Shown in pieces: positions 54,941-63,673 of a stretch of DNA of 64,000 nt. A model generated the notes under the pieces. That model was not told where the DNA came from. It did no database searches and was given only the letters and a program-made list of their open reading frames with translations. The position numbers and the translations under genes were made by a program. Numbering within the stretch: position 1 is the stretch's first letter; each line of letters begins with the position of its first letter. The stretch covers positions 1 to 64,000 of the forward strand of contig LNDU01000018.1 in assembly GCA_001464735.1 (NCBI GenBank). The letters run 5' to 3'. The stretch comes from Nitrospira sp. Ga0074138. Lineage in GTDB: Bacteria > Nitrospirota > Nitrospiria > Nitrospirales > Nitrospiraceae.

Positions 54941-55106
54941 CTAGAACCTATCTCAAAATTCAAAACGCCACTCAACGGGATTTCAGTGACGAGAGGTCTA
55001 GAGCGTGACCTCAATATTCCCAGGGATTCTGCCGTTTACTCTTAACCGCATGGTTCGTCAGGCGGATCTACTTCGGCTCACAAATCAGTTTTGAGATAGG
55101 TTCTAG
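54941..55106. mobile_element. MITE-like element with 18-bp perfect inverted repeats
   Basis: CTAGAACCTATCTCAAAA at 54941-54958 and its exact reverse complement at 55089-55106 enclose 130 bp without a gene. The ends read CTAG at both sides, which could be the 4-bp target duplication known for IS5-type elements (YTAR) with 14-bp repeats inside. No transposase is encoded. It is therefore a non-autonomous or internally deleted element in the 359-bp gap before the CapA gene. The parent family is only suggested by the ends. Confidence 0.7.
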
Positions 55107-55211
55107 TTTAGAAATGGGCCAAGGTCAAGATGAAGCTAGCATCTTCCTACCCTAACCCCCTTGTGGTAGGTTTGTCTCGGTAACAAATCAATATCTTAAG
55201 GACATTTCCGC

Positions 55212-56366
55212 ATGGACCTAAAGATCGCGTTCTGTGGCGACATTATGCCAGGTGCTGAAGTTGCTCAGTACATGGGGAACGCAACAATGGCAGACTGGCT
55301 TAGCGGGGTTTCCCCTGCATGGGAAGGTGCTGACTTACTGATCGGTAATCTTGAGTCTCCGTGCGTAGTCGAAGCAGAGCCTATCGAGAATAAGCCGTCT
55401 GAGTTGGTTTTCCGCGCTCCTGCAAGCCGATTGCAAGAGCTGGTAGAGGCTGGGTTTTCTGCGGTCACGCTTGCGAACAATCACGTTTTAGACTGTGGCC
55501 AACTTGGACTATCCGAGACATTACAGGAGATCAAGAGGGTGGGACTGTATCACGTCGGCGCCGGTAAAAATCTGGCCGAGGCCTTAAAGCCAGCATTTAT
55601 ACCAGTGCGCGGCGTGACCGTCGGACTAGTTGCGTTCTGTTATGGTCCTGCCGCCGGTAGTTCGTCTCCTGGAGTGGCCCCATGCGATCCTACGGTCATG
55701 CGTGACGTCTTGAGGAGTGCGCGTGTCAATTCCGACATTGTAGTTGCTGCCCTCCATGATGGACTGGAGTACTCAGATGTTCCTCCTGCCAAGACCAGGT
55801 CCCGATTCCGTTTTCTCGCTGAAAATGGAGCTGATATTGTAGTAGGCCATCATCCTCACGTTTTACAGGGTCTTGAGTGGCATGGTGCAACCCCAATTGC
55901 GTATAGTCTTGGCGATTTTCTTTTCCACAACTCACTTCCACATGTCACAGAGCGGAACTTTTCCAGAATGGCGTTAGGACGGCTGGCCCCTCAAGAAGTG
56001 CGACGTGATCCGCATAAATTTTCTCGAGGGGCAGTGTTAACCGTTCAGCTTGGCCATGAAAAAAAGTTGATCCAATGGCACCCGTTTCGACAGGGAATAG
56101 ATCTTCGGCCCGAGCTATCTTCGGGAGCAACTCACTCGGAGGATCTTCTCAGACTTGAAGACCTGAGCGTAGCCCTTCTCAATGAAATGGACCCGCGCCA
56201 TTCGCTAGCAAATGACATAGTGGCCAAGGCTCATCAGGAATTTAGGAGTAGCCTAGAGTTTAAAGCGATGTTGAGGCTCATGTTAAAGCCCAAGTGGCGC
56301 TATATACCGTATGGGATAAGCTGGGTGAGTGCAAAAATAAAAGGAGCTCTCATAACTAAGCACTAA
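55212..56366 (+). CDS. CapA-like metallophosphatase-fold protein
   Basis: A 384-residue CapA/PgsA-type protein. The metallophosphatase-like motifs 'FCGDIMPG' (residue 7), 'NLESPC', 'ANNHVLDCG' and 'GHHPHVLQGLEWHG' are all present, with 'YSLGDFLFHNS' at the end of the domain. In Bacillus CapA is part of the poly-gamma-glutamate exporter, but relatives occur in many polysaccharide loci without that polymer. No signal peptide is seen. It lies after the MITE-like element and before insertion-sequence remains. Confidence 0.88.
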   Translation: MDLKIAFCGDIMPGAEVAQYMGNATMADWLSGVSPAWEGADLLIGNLESPCVVEAEPIENKPSELVFRAPASRLQELVEAGFSAVTLANNHVLDCGQLGLSETLQEIKRVGLYHVGAGKNLAEALKPAFIPVRGVTVGLVAFCYGPAAGSSSPGVAPCDPTVMRDVLRSARVNSDIVVAALHDGLEYSDVPPAKTRSRFRFLAENGADIVVGHHPHVLQGLEWHGATPIAYSLGDFLFHNSLPHVTERNFSRMALGRLAPQEVRRDPHKFSRGAVLTVQLGHEKKLIQWHPFRQGIDLRPELSSGATHSEDLLRLEDLSVALLNEMDPRHSLANDIVAKAHQEFRSSLEFKAMLRLMLKPKWRYIPYGISWVSAKIKGALITKH

Positions 56367-56434
56367 TACTTTGGTTGATTTATGCCAGGTTTGAGATGCT
56401 TATGTAGGGCTGGTGCCTGCAGATTCGCTTGAGT

Positions 56435-56590
56435 TCAGAAATTCTCAATTCCGTTGGTGAGATGCTGAAGATCCCCTGCCAACGAGATACGGCCAAAGGA
56501 AAACGTTCGGTTTCCAGTTGGGTCCGATACATAGCGGCCTGCAGACTGGAACGTGTCAATGAGTTTGGGAACCTCGTTGGTCGACATCAT
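56435..56590 (-). other. Short minus-strand frame of unknown origin
   Basis: A 51-codon frame starting at two adjacent ATG codons (56590 or 56587) reads 'MSTNEVPKLIDTFQSAGRYV' at its start and ends at TGA 56437-56435. Its composition is protein-like but I do not recognise it, and it has no clear ribosome binding site. It could be a remnant connected with the insertion-sequence debris in 56.4-58.3 kb. Confidence 0.2.
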
Positions 56591-56794
56591 GCTCGTGTGT
56601 GGCCTGTCGCCCACGGTCTCTGATATCGCTTCGATTCGCTCACCATGGTGTGCGCAACCTGTGGTCGTCTGCGGTCGAGATCGTGCTTCCTACGCCATCC
56701 TGCGGGGGTGAGTGGTTCGTCGGCGGCTTGATCCAGACCGCGTGAGGTAGGCGTGGGGGCTAGGGTGGCTTGCTGACAAAGGGCTACCGGGTAG

Positions 56795-56893
56795 GCAGCG
56801 TAGCACTCAGCACTTCTGTGTGAAACCTCCGGTTGAACTGCTCGACGAAAGGATTCTGCACCGGCTTCCCCGGTTGGATATATCGCAACCCGA
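56795..56893 (-). mobile_element. IS3-family transposase fragment
   Basis: On the minus strand the frame reads 'LRYIQPGKPVQNPFVEQFNR' and continues 'RFHTEVL' before a stop. This is the region around the last Glu of the DDE catalytic triad in IS3-type OrfB transposases. The parts before and after are gone, so it is a fragment of about 100 bp. Confidence 0.7.
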
Positions 56894-56952
56894 TGCGAAG
56901 TTATGTGGCTCCGCCTGGATACTCCACGGTTCAGAACAGGAGGGAGCCACCG

Positions 56953-58295
56953 ATGAGAAGAGACACGAGACAACGCGAGAGAGCTCTCGCGGGCTGGAGG
57001 GCACTTTCGGGCCAGGACGAGATGTTGGGAACGCTGGTCCGCGTGATCCGGTCGGGCAAGCAGGCACTGGATGTAGTGATGCTGGAGATGGGACGCATGG
57101 TGGCGGAGAGCGTGATGCTGATGGAGCGCGAGGAGGTGGCGGGGCCGGATTATGATCCCACCGATCCGGCGTTCAAGAAGTGGGCGCATGAGGAGGGCTC
57201 CCTCTATCTCGGCGACCAGAAGGTCAAAGTGACACGCCCCCTTGTTGCGACATGGGGAGCAGGGGGAGGTGACCCTCCAGTCCTACGCCAACATGCTCGC
57301 CCCTGGGGCCTTCTCTGAGGAACTGCTGGAGAAGATTCTCACGGGGGTGTCCGCCCAGAAATACGCCGACGCCGTGATCGATGCTGCCAGGGCATTCGAG
57401 ATGTCCCTTTCCTCGGTCTCACGCCGGCTCGTGGAGCTGACCGCCACGAAGCTGAAGGAATTCCACGCACGATCCCTGGCCGACTTCAATCCGTTCGCGG
57501 TGTTTCTCGACACAATCCACCGGGGCGGCGAGGCGTTTCTCGTTGTGCTGGGCGTGGACGTGAGTAGCCAGAAGATGGCTCTGGGATTTTGGGAGGGTTC
57601 TTCGGAGAATCATGAGATCTGCGAGGCGCTGTTCAGGGATCTGGAGCGTCGCGGGCTTGCGCTTTCCCGGGCCGATCCTGTTCGTGACGGATGGGGAGAA
57701 TGGCCTGCTCAAAGCCCTGAGGGATCGTTTCGGCAAAAGGCTCCCACAACAACGCTGCGCCATTCATAAGAGTCTGAACCTGCAGCGGCACCTGGCCACG
57801 CCGTATCGGACCCAGGCGCATCGGCGGCCCATAGTGGCCTTGGAGCAGACCAGCTATGCCGACACCAGACGAATGCTGCTGGAGCTGGAGGCGTGGCTGC
57901 GGACCAAGAACGAGTCGGCGGCGGAGTCGCCCTTAGAGGCGTTTGAGGAGCTGTTGACGCAGCATCGGCTGAAGGTGCCGGTCTTGCTGGCAAGACGTGG
58001 CTGTCGGCCAACCCGATCGAGAGCATGTTCTCCCTGGTCTGGCACAGTGAACGGAATATCAAGCTTTCACGAGGGAGTTCGCTGCTCCAACGGTGGCGAG
58101 GGACCGTGTTGCGCTACCGTGAGCAGCAGTTCAAGCGCGTGAAAGGCTTTGCAGGCATTGCGCGAGGTCCTCGCGACCATCGAGGCTGAACAGGCGGAGC
58201 CGCAGTCCGCTTCGACAAGAAGGCGGCGTGAGACAACCATGGAAGCCACTCAGAACATTTCATCGGGCATCTGGACAATTCCTCAATTATTATAA
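56953..58295 (+). pseudogene. IS256/Mutator-family transposase, frameshifted
   Basis: Homology to Mutator-type transposases runs through at least three frames: from 56953 ('MRRDTRQRERALAGW', AGGAGGGA upstream), then from about 57242 ('GEVTLQSYANMLAPGAFSEE', 'VFLDTIHRGGEAFLVVLGVD'), then from about 57640 ('LFVTDGENGLLKALRDRFG', 'QRCAIHKSLNLQRHL'), and finally 'WLSANPIESMFSLVWHSERN'. A further shift near 58152 restores 'QALREVLATIEAEQAE'. The catalytic D, D and E regions are partly present but cannot be made in one piece. Terminal repeats were not found. Confidence 0.82.
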
Positions 58296-58499
58296 GCAGG
58301 TGTAGCCTCTTTACTAGGGTCGCATCATTTTGTAGTCTACAGTTATGCAGATCTTGAGTTTCTGTGGTCCAATGAGCGTACTGATATTGTGGTTGAGAGC
58401 TTGAAAGGAGATCCTTAGGTGTCCGGTAGGTAGACCCAGAGTTAAAATACCACATCGACGGAATCTAAGTTGTCGGGCTTGTGCCCGGAGGAGGCTCGT

Positions 58500-60383
58500 G
58501 TGTCGGAGTTTACAGTCATATTGGATAAGCCTAAGCGCACGAATGCTCCTTCGGGTGGGAGTGACGGTCGTGTGCGTGGGGGAGAATTCGCAAGGAACAG
58601 TCACGCTGTAAGTATCGTCAAAGATGGTTTCCGCCTTTCAGCAGATCTCACAGAGAGGCGCAACGGGAATATTTACTGCGAGCAAAATAATGACCCGCAC
58701 AGTACCTCTTTTGTCATATCTTTTGGTTGGTGCTATCAATGCGGAAATAACGCCAATCAGTTTGAAGAAAAGGCGATGTTCGAATTTCTTCAATCTCATC
58801 GCTCTAAAACGATACCTGACGTAGATGCGTTGAGTGGAATTTATACCCTATTGTCCTACGATCACCTCAGTGAAACACTATGGCTCTGCACAGACATGTG
58901 GGCTCAACACGGATTTTACTATGGATCAAATGACAGCAAGGTAGTCGTAAGCTCAAAGGCGTCGATTGTTGCCCAGGCATTGAATACAAGTATTGACGGA
59001 GTCAGTTATTTGTCGCTATTGCGTGACACCGGTATTCCCCCTGGCAGGACTCTCTATTCCGACGTGTGGCGTGTGACATGCGGACGTGGTTTGTGCATGG
59101 ATCTGAGAAATAGAACGGCTCGCATGGTCCAAATGCAGCCCTTATATCGGACTCCTCAAAACATAACGTTCCACGAAGCTGTAGATCAACTGATCGATGT
59201 CCTTGCCAGGGTTTGTCCATCTGCTGCCAGTGGTCCGTCAACTGTAGTGGACCTGACGGGTGGAAATGATAGCCGCCTTATGGCGGCCGCTCTGTCTTCA
59301 TCACAGGGGGGTAGAATAGGGAAACAAGTGACCTTCAAAGTTGTCGGGGAGGAAGACCTTCCCGATGTAATGATAGCTCGTCAGATTGCGAATAAATTTG
59401 GTTGGACTCTGCAAAGAATCAGTAGGTGGACTGAGGAGGCGTATTCAGCGAAATCCTTACTGGAGGCGTCGATATTGTCAGATGGGAATCATCTGCCTAA
59501 CAATGTACATCGCAGGAGGACACAAGAGTCGAAGTATTCCGGTTCGTTGATTGGACATGTAGGTTCTTTAGGCGGTGAGCTGTTTCGAGACTTTTTCTGG
59601 CGCCACGAATTCCTAAAGATGGGACGTACCAATCGGGTAAATTTCGATGCGTTGCTAAAGCACCGGCTGTATGCTTCTAACAATGTTGATGTTGTACGTG
59701 TCTCAGACGGCCAACTGACTCTACATGATCACAATCTATCGCTCCTGAGCCCCTACCAAGCAATTGCCTCGGCAGCACCTGACCTTGAGAATGTTTATAA
59801 GCTTGACGTAATCTATCTGCACAAGCTCATGAGCAGGTCTTATTGTTGGATTCTGTCGGATATGCGCAAATTAATTTTGCCTTTCCTATCACATGAAATC
59901 ATTCTTGCGAGCTTGAGAGCTCCATGGAGGTTCAGGCTTCATAGGAGGCTGGTCACCGCCGCAGTAATGAAAATGAGCCCTGTATTGTCCGCAATACCTA
60001 CTGATACCGGTGCTCCGATGAGACCGTTGCGATTATCCTCCGTAGGAAGTTACGCTAAATACACTGTGCTTGACTTTTGGAGTGCTTATAAACGGCATTT
60101 TAGCAGTAAGACGCCTGCTCAAAAGCAAAGTCCTTCATCAATCCCATCTGAGTGGCTCGATGTATTCGAACAAAATTGGGTCTCCAAAAGTGGAGGGAAC
60201 ATTCCGTTGAGCTTGAAGAAAACGAGGGTACTGGTTAACGGCGATTTGTCTGCGACCCAGTGTCGAGAAATCGAGGCACTGTTGCTCGTCCAATCGCTTA
60301 CGCAACATTATAAAGGTATATCTCCCTCGTTATCGTTCAACGGAAAGAACGCAAATTTTACTGACATAACTTATCAGCTATAG
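58500..60383 (+). CDS. Asparagine-synthase-like protein without glutaminase Cys
   Basis: A 627-residue protein of the AsnB-like family. The N-terminal half (residues 1-210) has the class II amidotransferase fold pattern ('LSGIYTLLSYDHLSETLWLCTDMWAQHGFYYG' in part), but it starts MSEF, so the Cys2 nucleophile is absent. The synthetase half has the PP-loop 'DLTGGNDSRLMAAALS' (SGGxDS variant). It may transfer ammonia or an amine from another source, or form an amide by AMP activation as in beta-lactam synthetase. The GTG start at 58500 has GGAGGAGG upstream. Such proteins occur in many polysaccharide loci with no defined substrate. Confidence 0.82.
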   Translation: MSEFTVILDKPKRTNAPSGGSDGRVRGGEFARNSHAVSIVKDGFRLSADLTERRNGNIYCEQNNDPHSTSFVISFGWCYQCGNNANQFEEKAMFEFLQSHRSKTIPDVDALSGIYTLLSYDHLSETLWLCTDMWAQHGFYYGSNDSKVVVSSKASIVAQALNTSIDGVSYLSLLRDTGIPPGRTLYSDVWRVTCGRGLCMDLRNRTARMVQMQPLYRTPQNITFHEAVDQLIDVLARVCPSAASGPSTVVDLTGGNDSRLMAAALSSSQGGRIGKQVTFKVVGEEDLPDVMIARQIANKFGWTLQRISRWTEEAYSAKSLLEASILSDGNHLPNNVHRRRTQESKYSGSLIGHVGSLGGELFRDFFWRHEFLKMGRTNRVNFDALLKHRLYASNNVDVVRVSDGQLTLHDHNLSLLSPYQAIASAAPDLENVYKLDVIYLHKLMSRSYCWILSDMRKLILPFLSHEIILASLRAPWRFRLHRRLVTAAVMKMSPVLSAIPTDTGAPMRPLRLSSVGSYAKYTVLDFWSAYKRHFSSKTPAQKQSPSSIPSEWLDVFEQNWVSKSGGNIPLSLKKTRVLVNGDLSATQCREIEALLLVQSLTQHYKGISPSLSFNGKNANFTDITYQL

Positions 60384-60569
60384 ACTCCACTAGTTCTGAG
60401 CTGGCTTTGTAAGCTGCCTGTGAACGAGACCCAGCCAGGGTGGGAATTTCTGGCTTCTGACGTTGGCTCCATTCTCAACAAGATATTTCATCGAGCGCTC
60501 GTCGGCGGACGGGCCTCAGACTTTTTTCGAGGGGCTTCCGACAACAGCTGCTTATCGAGGGTGAGGTCC

Positions 60570-60598
60570 GAGACCAGCCGTTTTAATCGGCTGGTCTC
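60570..60598. repeat. Perfect 11-bp hairpin
   Basis: GAGACCAGCCG, a loop TTTTAAT, and CGGCTGGTCTC pair perfectly. There is no T-run after it on either strand, so it is not a classical intrinsic terminator by itself. It may act as a bidirectional RNA end or a remnant of an insertion end. Confidence 0.55.
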
Positions 60599-60693
60599 TC
60601 CTCCAGTTGGCTGTCCTCGAGGAGTGCCGAAGCCATCATCCTACGCTACTTTTACGGTGTCGTCGTTTTCGGGGGAGATGTCACTCCCTAATG

Positions 60694-60740
60694 CGGCCGC
60701 CCGATCTAGGAGATCGGACGGCCGCCATCGGCTTCTTTTA
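60694..60740 (+). terminator. GC-rich hairpin followed by T-rich tail
   Basis: GCGGCCGCCCGATC and GATCGGACGGCCGC form a 14-bp stem with one mismatch and a TAGGA loop (60694-60726), followed after seven bases by TTCTTTT. It would end transcripts of the AsnB-like gene from the left; the tail is not directly adjacent, so it is imperfect. Confidence 0.45.
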
Positions 60741-60759
60741 AGAACGGAAACCGCTGGCG

Positions 60760-61980
60760 TTAAAAGCTACTCACTCCCGTGGGAGTCAAGAGGGATGCGG
60801 TGCTACTTTGTAGAGAGTATTCATAGGCGCTGGAGTCCGGTTTTCCATCTGGCACTGGCGGGATTCCGCTCGTTGTGCCGCGATTGATTACGGGACTACT
60901 GGACGTCAGGCGAAAATCGTTCGCCGACTTGTTTATGTATGCAGGGTTCGTATTTTGAAGATTGTTCGAGAACGTGACGCCTGAAGCACTCCCAAATTGC
61001 AGGCTGCCACTGCTAACGTTATTACTGATGGTCACGCCAGAAGCCGTCAAATTATAGAGACGGACCATCGCACGATTGGCATCAGTCGAGGTATTGTTCT
61101 TAATATTTGCCGTCCTGATCGTTGAGCTCAAGAGGATGTGTGAAGATGCGAGAGCAGTATAGCCATGAAGAGTGTTGTGATAGATGTTTAGATTGGACGT
61201 TGTCCCGCCGTATACGTGAATGGGGATTCCCATTATCGTATTATAGATAACGTTTCGCCGTATGGTGGTACCCGAGGCAGCTTTAATATAAATTGCATGA
61301 TCGTGTGTGTCAGGGACCGTACTACACCCACTTTCACCATTTCGTTTTCTTCCAATATAGGAGATTCGATTACGTTCGATCAGTACTCCGGAGGCACCTC
61401 TAACGATTACAGCAAAAAATCCTCCAGTGGAATTTGTGCATGATTGCCGGCCAATATGATGGATGGCATTCAATCGGACGATTGTCCCATCTCCAGTGTC
61501 TACAATAAGAATCCCCGCACCCCCACCCGTGCTGCTGTTGTTGTTTACTCCAGAAATGTCAAATCCTTCGATGACATAGTAGGGCTTCTGGACATAGAAT
61601 CCCCAGCCGTTCCTGTTACTGGGTCCGACGATCTTCGCCCCAAGTGGCTTCTCGCTCTTGATCGTAATCGGCTGCGACGCAGTGCCGGAAGGCGTAGTTG
61701 TTCTGTCATGCACATACACGACAGGTCCGTCACCATTTGTATCCGTGTAGGTTCCTGAACGCACGATGCAGGTATCACCAGCGCGGATGGGCGAAGTTGT
61801 GCATCGCTGAGGATTTCGCCAGGGGCTGGACGATGTACCGGAGTTGGAGTCATTTCCCGTCGTCGCCACATAGTAAGTGGCTCCCTCGGCTGTCATCGCA
61901 CCAAGAAGTATTAACGAAGCACAGACTCCAGAGAACGAGAGCGATGCACAGTGTGAGGACTTGATAAAGCGGTTTGCCAT
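60760..61980 (-). CDS. Secreted right-handed beta-helix repeat protein
   Basis: A 406-residue protein with a signal peptide (about residues 10-33, ending 'AEGA'). The body begins 'TYYVATTGNDSNSGTSSSPW', a typical start for pectate-lyase-like beta-helix proteins, and has parallel helix rungs such as 'GVLIERNRISYIGR', 'GTTIRRNVIYNTIMG', 'NLNIYHNTLHGY', and 'GVTISNNVSSG'. Catalytic residues cannot be set, but such proteins are often polysaccharide lyases, epimerases or surface structures of exopolysaccharide loci. It runs opposite to its neighbours. A sigma-54-like sequence lies 70 bp upstream. Confidence 0.85.
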   Translation of the reverse strand: MANRFIKSSHCASLSFSGVCASLILLGAMTAEGATYYVATTGNDSNSGTSSSPWRNPQRCTTSPIRAGDTCIVRSGTYTDTNGDGPVVYVHDRTTTPSGTASQPITIKSEKPLGAKIVGPSNRNGWGFYVQKPYYVIEGFDISGVNNNSSTGGGAGILIVDTGDGTIVRLNAIHHIGRQSCTNSTGGFFAVIVRGASGVLIERNRISYIGRKRNGESGCSTVPDTHDHAIYIKAASGTTIRRNVIYNTIMGIPIHVYGGTTSNLNIYHNTLHGYTALASSHILLSSTIRTANIKNNTSTDANRAMVRLYNLTASGVTISNNVSSGSLQFGSASGVTFSNNLQNTNPAYINKSANDFRLTSSSPVINRGTTSGIPPVPDGKPDSSAYEYSLQSSTASLLTPTGVSSF

Positions 61981-62384
61981 TATGAGCTCCTATAGGGGTA
62001 GTACTTAATTCACCATAAAACATATGGTCAACCAACTATTGAGTGATAAGCATACTTCATGCCAGTTAACATTTCATGAAGCCTTTGATTTTATTTTGGT
62101 ATTATCATGTGATTCCATGCTCTAGTTTGAAACATAGTATGGACATGCCTACAGGTAGAGGGGTGGATCATTCTGATGGGAGTCTGGAGTCTGACCATAT
62201 CCGATGGCCCCGAGACTGATGCCTATTGGCTGGGACTGAATCTGTTCTTATGGTAATCTGAGCGCTTCTGGTCTGAGTGGATCATCGCTGAACGACTACG
62301 GTGGTATGCGGGTGAATTAGGTACCGCTGGGAACTACGCTGATCGCAAACGAATCCGGATCTAAGACGCTTTCGCTCGTTTTCC
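61981..62384. other. Divergent intergenic region
   Basis: A 404-bp gap without a supported gene. It holds the sigma-54-like site for the beta-helix gene on the left; the right half, before the GT2 gene, shows nothing recognisable. Confidence 0.4.
62049..62065 (-). promoter_or_regulatory. Sigma-54-like (-24/-12) promoter
   Basis: On the minus strand CTGGCATGAAGTATGCT has the -24 GG and -12 GC pairs at the required spacing of ten bases, within TGGCAT and ATGCT (consensus TGGCAC-N5-TTGCW). Two positions differ. It lies about 70 bp before the ATG of the beta-helix gene at 61980. Sigma-54 control is known for exopolysaccharide loci in several bacteria; here it is a motif reading. Confidence 0.4.
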
Positions 62385-63452
62385 ATGAAGCACGACATCT
62401 CACCTGAATACATCGAGGGACCACTGCTTTCCGCGATTGTCCCCTGTCGCAACGAACGTCGCTATATCGAGACCTGTATACGATCGATCTTGAGCCAAGA
62501 GCGTCCTCCAGGTGGAATGGAAGTTATTGTCGCGGATGGCCTGTCGGACGACGGCACCCGAGAGATTTTGGAGCGGCTTGCCAAGGAACATCCCGAACTA
62601 CGGGTGGTGGACAATCCCGGTCGTGTCACTCCGTGCGCGATGAACGCCGGCATTCGTGAAGCACGTGGCCGATACATCGCCATCTTAGGCGCACACTGCG
62701 ATTATGCGTCCGACTACTTGCGGGTGTGCGCCGCTCTGCTCCATGAACATCCGGAGGCAGGATGTGTCGGTGGCCCCATCATTAGTGTCGGCAAAAGCCT
62801 CTTTGGGCAGGCTGTTGCCGCTGCTATGTCTCATCCTGTTGGGATCGGTAATGCCAGACATCGGCATCCCAACTTTGAAGGCTACGCTGAAGGGGCTTGC
62901 TTTCCTGTGTTTCGAAGAGAAGTCTTTGAGCAGGTGGGGCCGTACGATGAAATGTTGGTACGCAATCAGGATGATGAGCTCAATTATCGTTTTACAAAAC
63001 AAGGGGGAAAGGTGTTTCTCTCTCCCCGCGCGCGCGCAACGTACTTTGTAAGAGAAACGGTTGCCTCGCTTTTTCGTCAATATTTTGAGTACGGATATTG
63101 GCGGGTCGCCGTGTTAAGAAAGCATCGGGTTCCGGCTTCATTCCGTCAAATTGTGCCGCCGCTCTTCATGTCCTTCATGGCGGCAAGTGTGATCGTGGGA
63201 TTGTTGTTGCCGGGGTGGTGGAAACTCATGGCAGGGGTACTGCCAGTACTCTATGGGGCGGCATTACTGACCGCTGGTGTAATGCAAAAGGGCAATCAGA
63301 ACTGGCGAGTTGTGGTTCTATTTCCCGTCGCTGCTTCGATTCTGCACGTGGCGTATGCGTGGGGTGTCCTACGTGGGATTATCAAAGGTGCTGATCGTAG
63401 TGATCAGAGCGAACGCAGCGACAAGGGGACATGTTCTGAAACCGGTAGCTAA
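62385..63452 (+). CDS. Glycosyltransferase family 2 with C-terminal membrane helices (ExoA-like)
   Basis: A 355-residue GT2 protein. 'LSAIVPCRNERRYIETCIRSIL' begins the GT-A domain, 'VADGLSDDGTREIL' is the nucleotide region and 'NQDDELNYRF' the acceptor/base region (ED motif variant). Two or three membrane helices follow (about residues 255-330). The arrangement is that of ExoA-type transferases from succinoglycan synthesis. The tail 'GADRSDQSERSD' is charged and unusual. Donor unknown. Confidence 0.88.
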   Translation: MKHDISPEYIEGPLLSAIVPCRNERRYIETCIRSILSQERPPGGMEVIVADGLSDDGTREILERLAKEHPELRVVDNPGRVTPCAMNAGIREARGRYIAILGAHCDYASDYLRVCAALLHEHPEAGCVGGPIISVGKSLFGQAVAAAMSHPVGIGNARHRHPNFEGYAEGACFPVFRREVFEQVGPYDEMLVRNQDDELNYRFTKQGGKVFLSPRARATYFVRETVASLFRQYFEYGYWRVAVLRKHRVPASFRQIVPPLFMSFMAASVIVGLLLPGWWKLMAGVLPVLYGAALLTAGVMQKGNQNWRVVVLFPVAASILHVAYAWGVLRGIIKGADRSDQSERSDKGTCSETGS

Positions 63453-63673
63453 CACGGTGGACCCTGGTGTTCTTCCGAAGAGCATTTTCTGATGCTTCCC
63501 GCCTCATGGGAGATGAGAATTTGACATCACATGCCGGATGATCAACCCGCATGGGAGAACACGTTGACCATCAAGCCTTCGTGCGAAGACGTTGCAATGT
63601 GGGAGTGGGTCCTATTCGTGGAGGATTCAGAGGGGGGTACTCAATACTCAAAGTTTACTTTCGGGGCCTGGCA

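Larger units (their letters stand above)
60384..60759. other. Convergent intergenic region with two hairpins
   Basis: Between the plus-strand AsnB-like gene and the minus-strand beta-helix gene there is no supported gene (a 155-codon plus frame at 60420 runs antisense into the next gene and is not called). Two strong hairpins (60570-60598 and 60694-60726) lie in it. Confidence 0.5.

Noticed and set aside
56587-57189. 200-codon minus-strand frame
   Set aside because: It is antisense to the transposase pseudogene and only partly covers the IS3 fragment in another frame; a high-GC shadow.
60420-60887. 155-codon plus-strand frame
   Set aside because: It overlaps the beta-helix gene in antisense, covers both hairpins and has no family signature.
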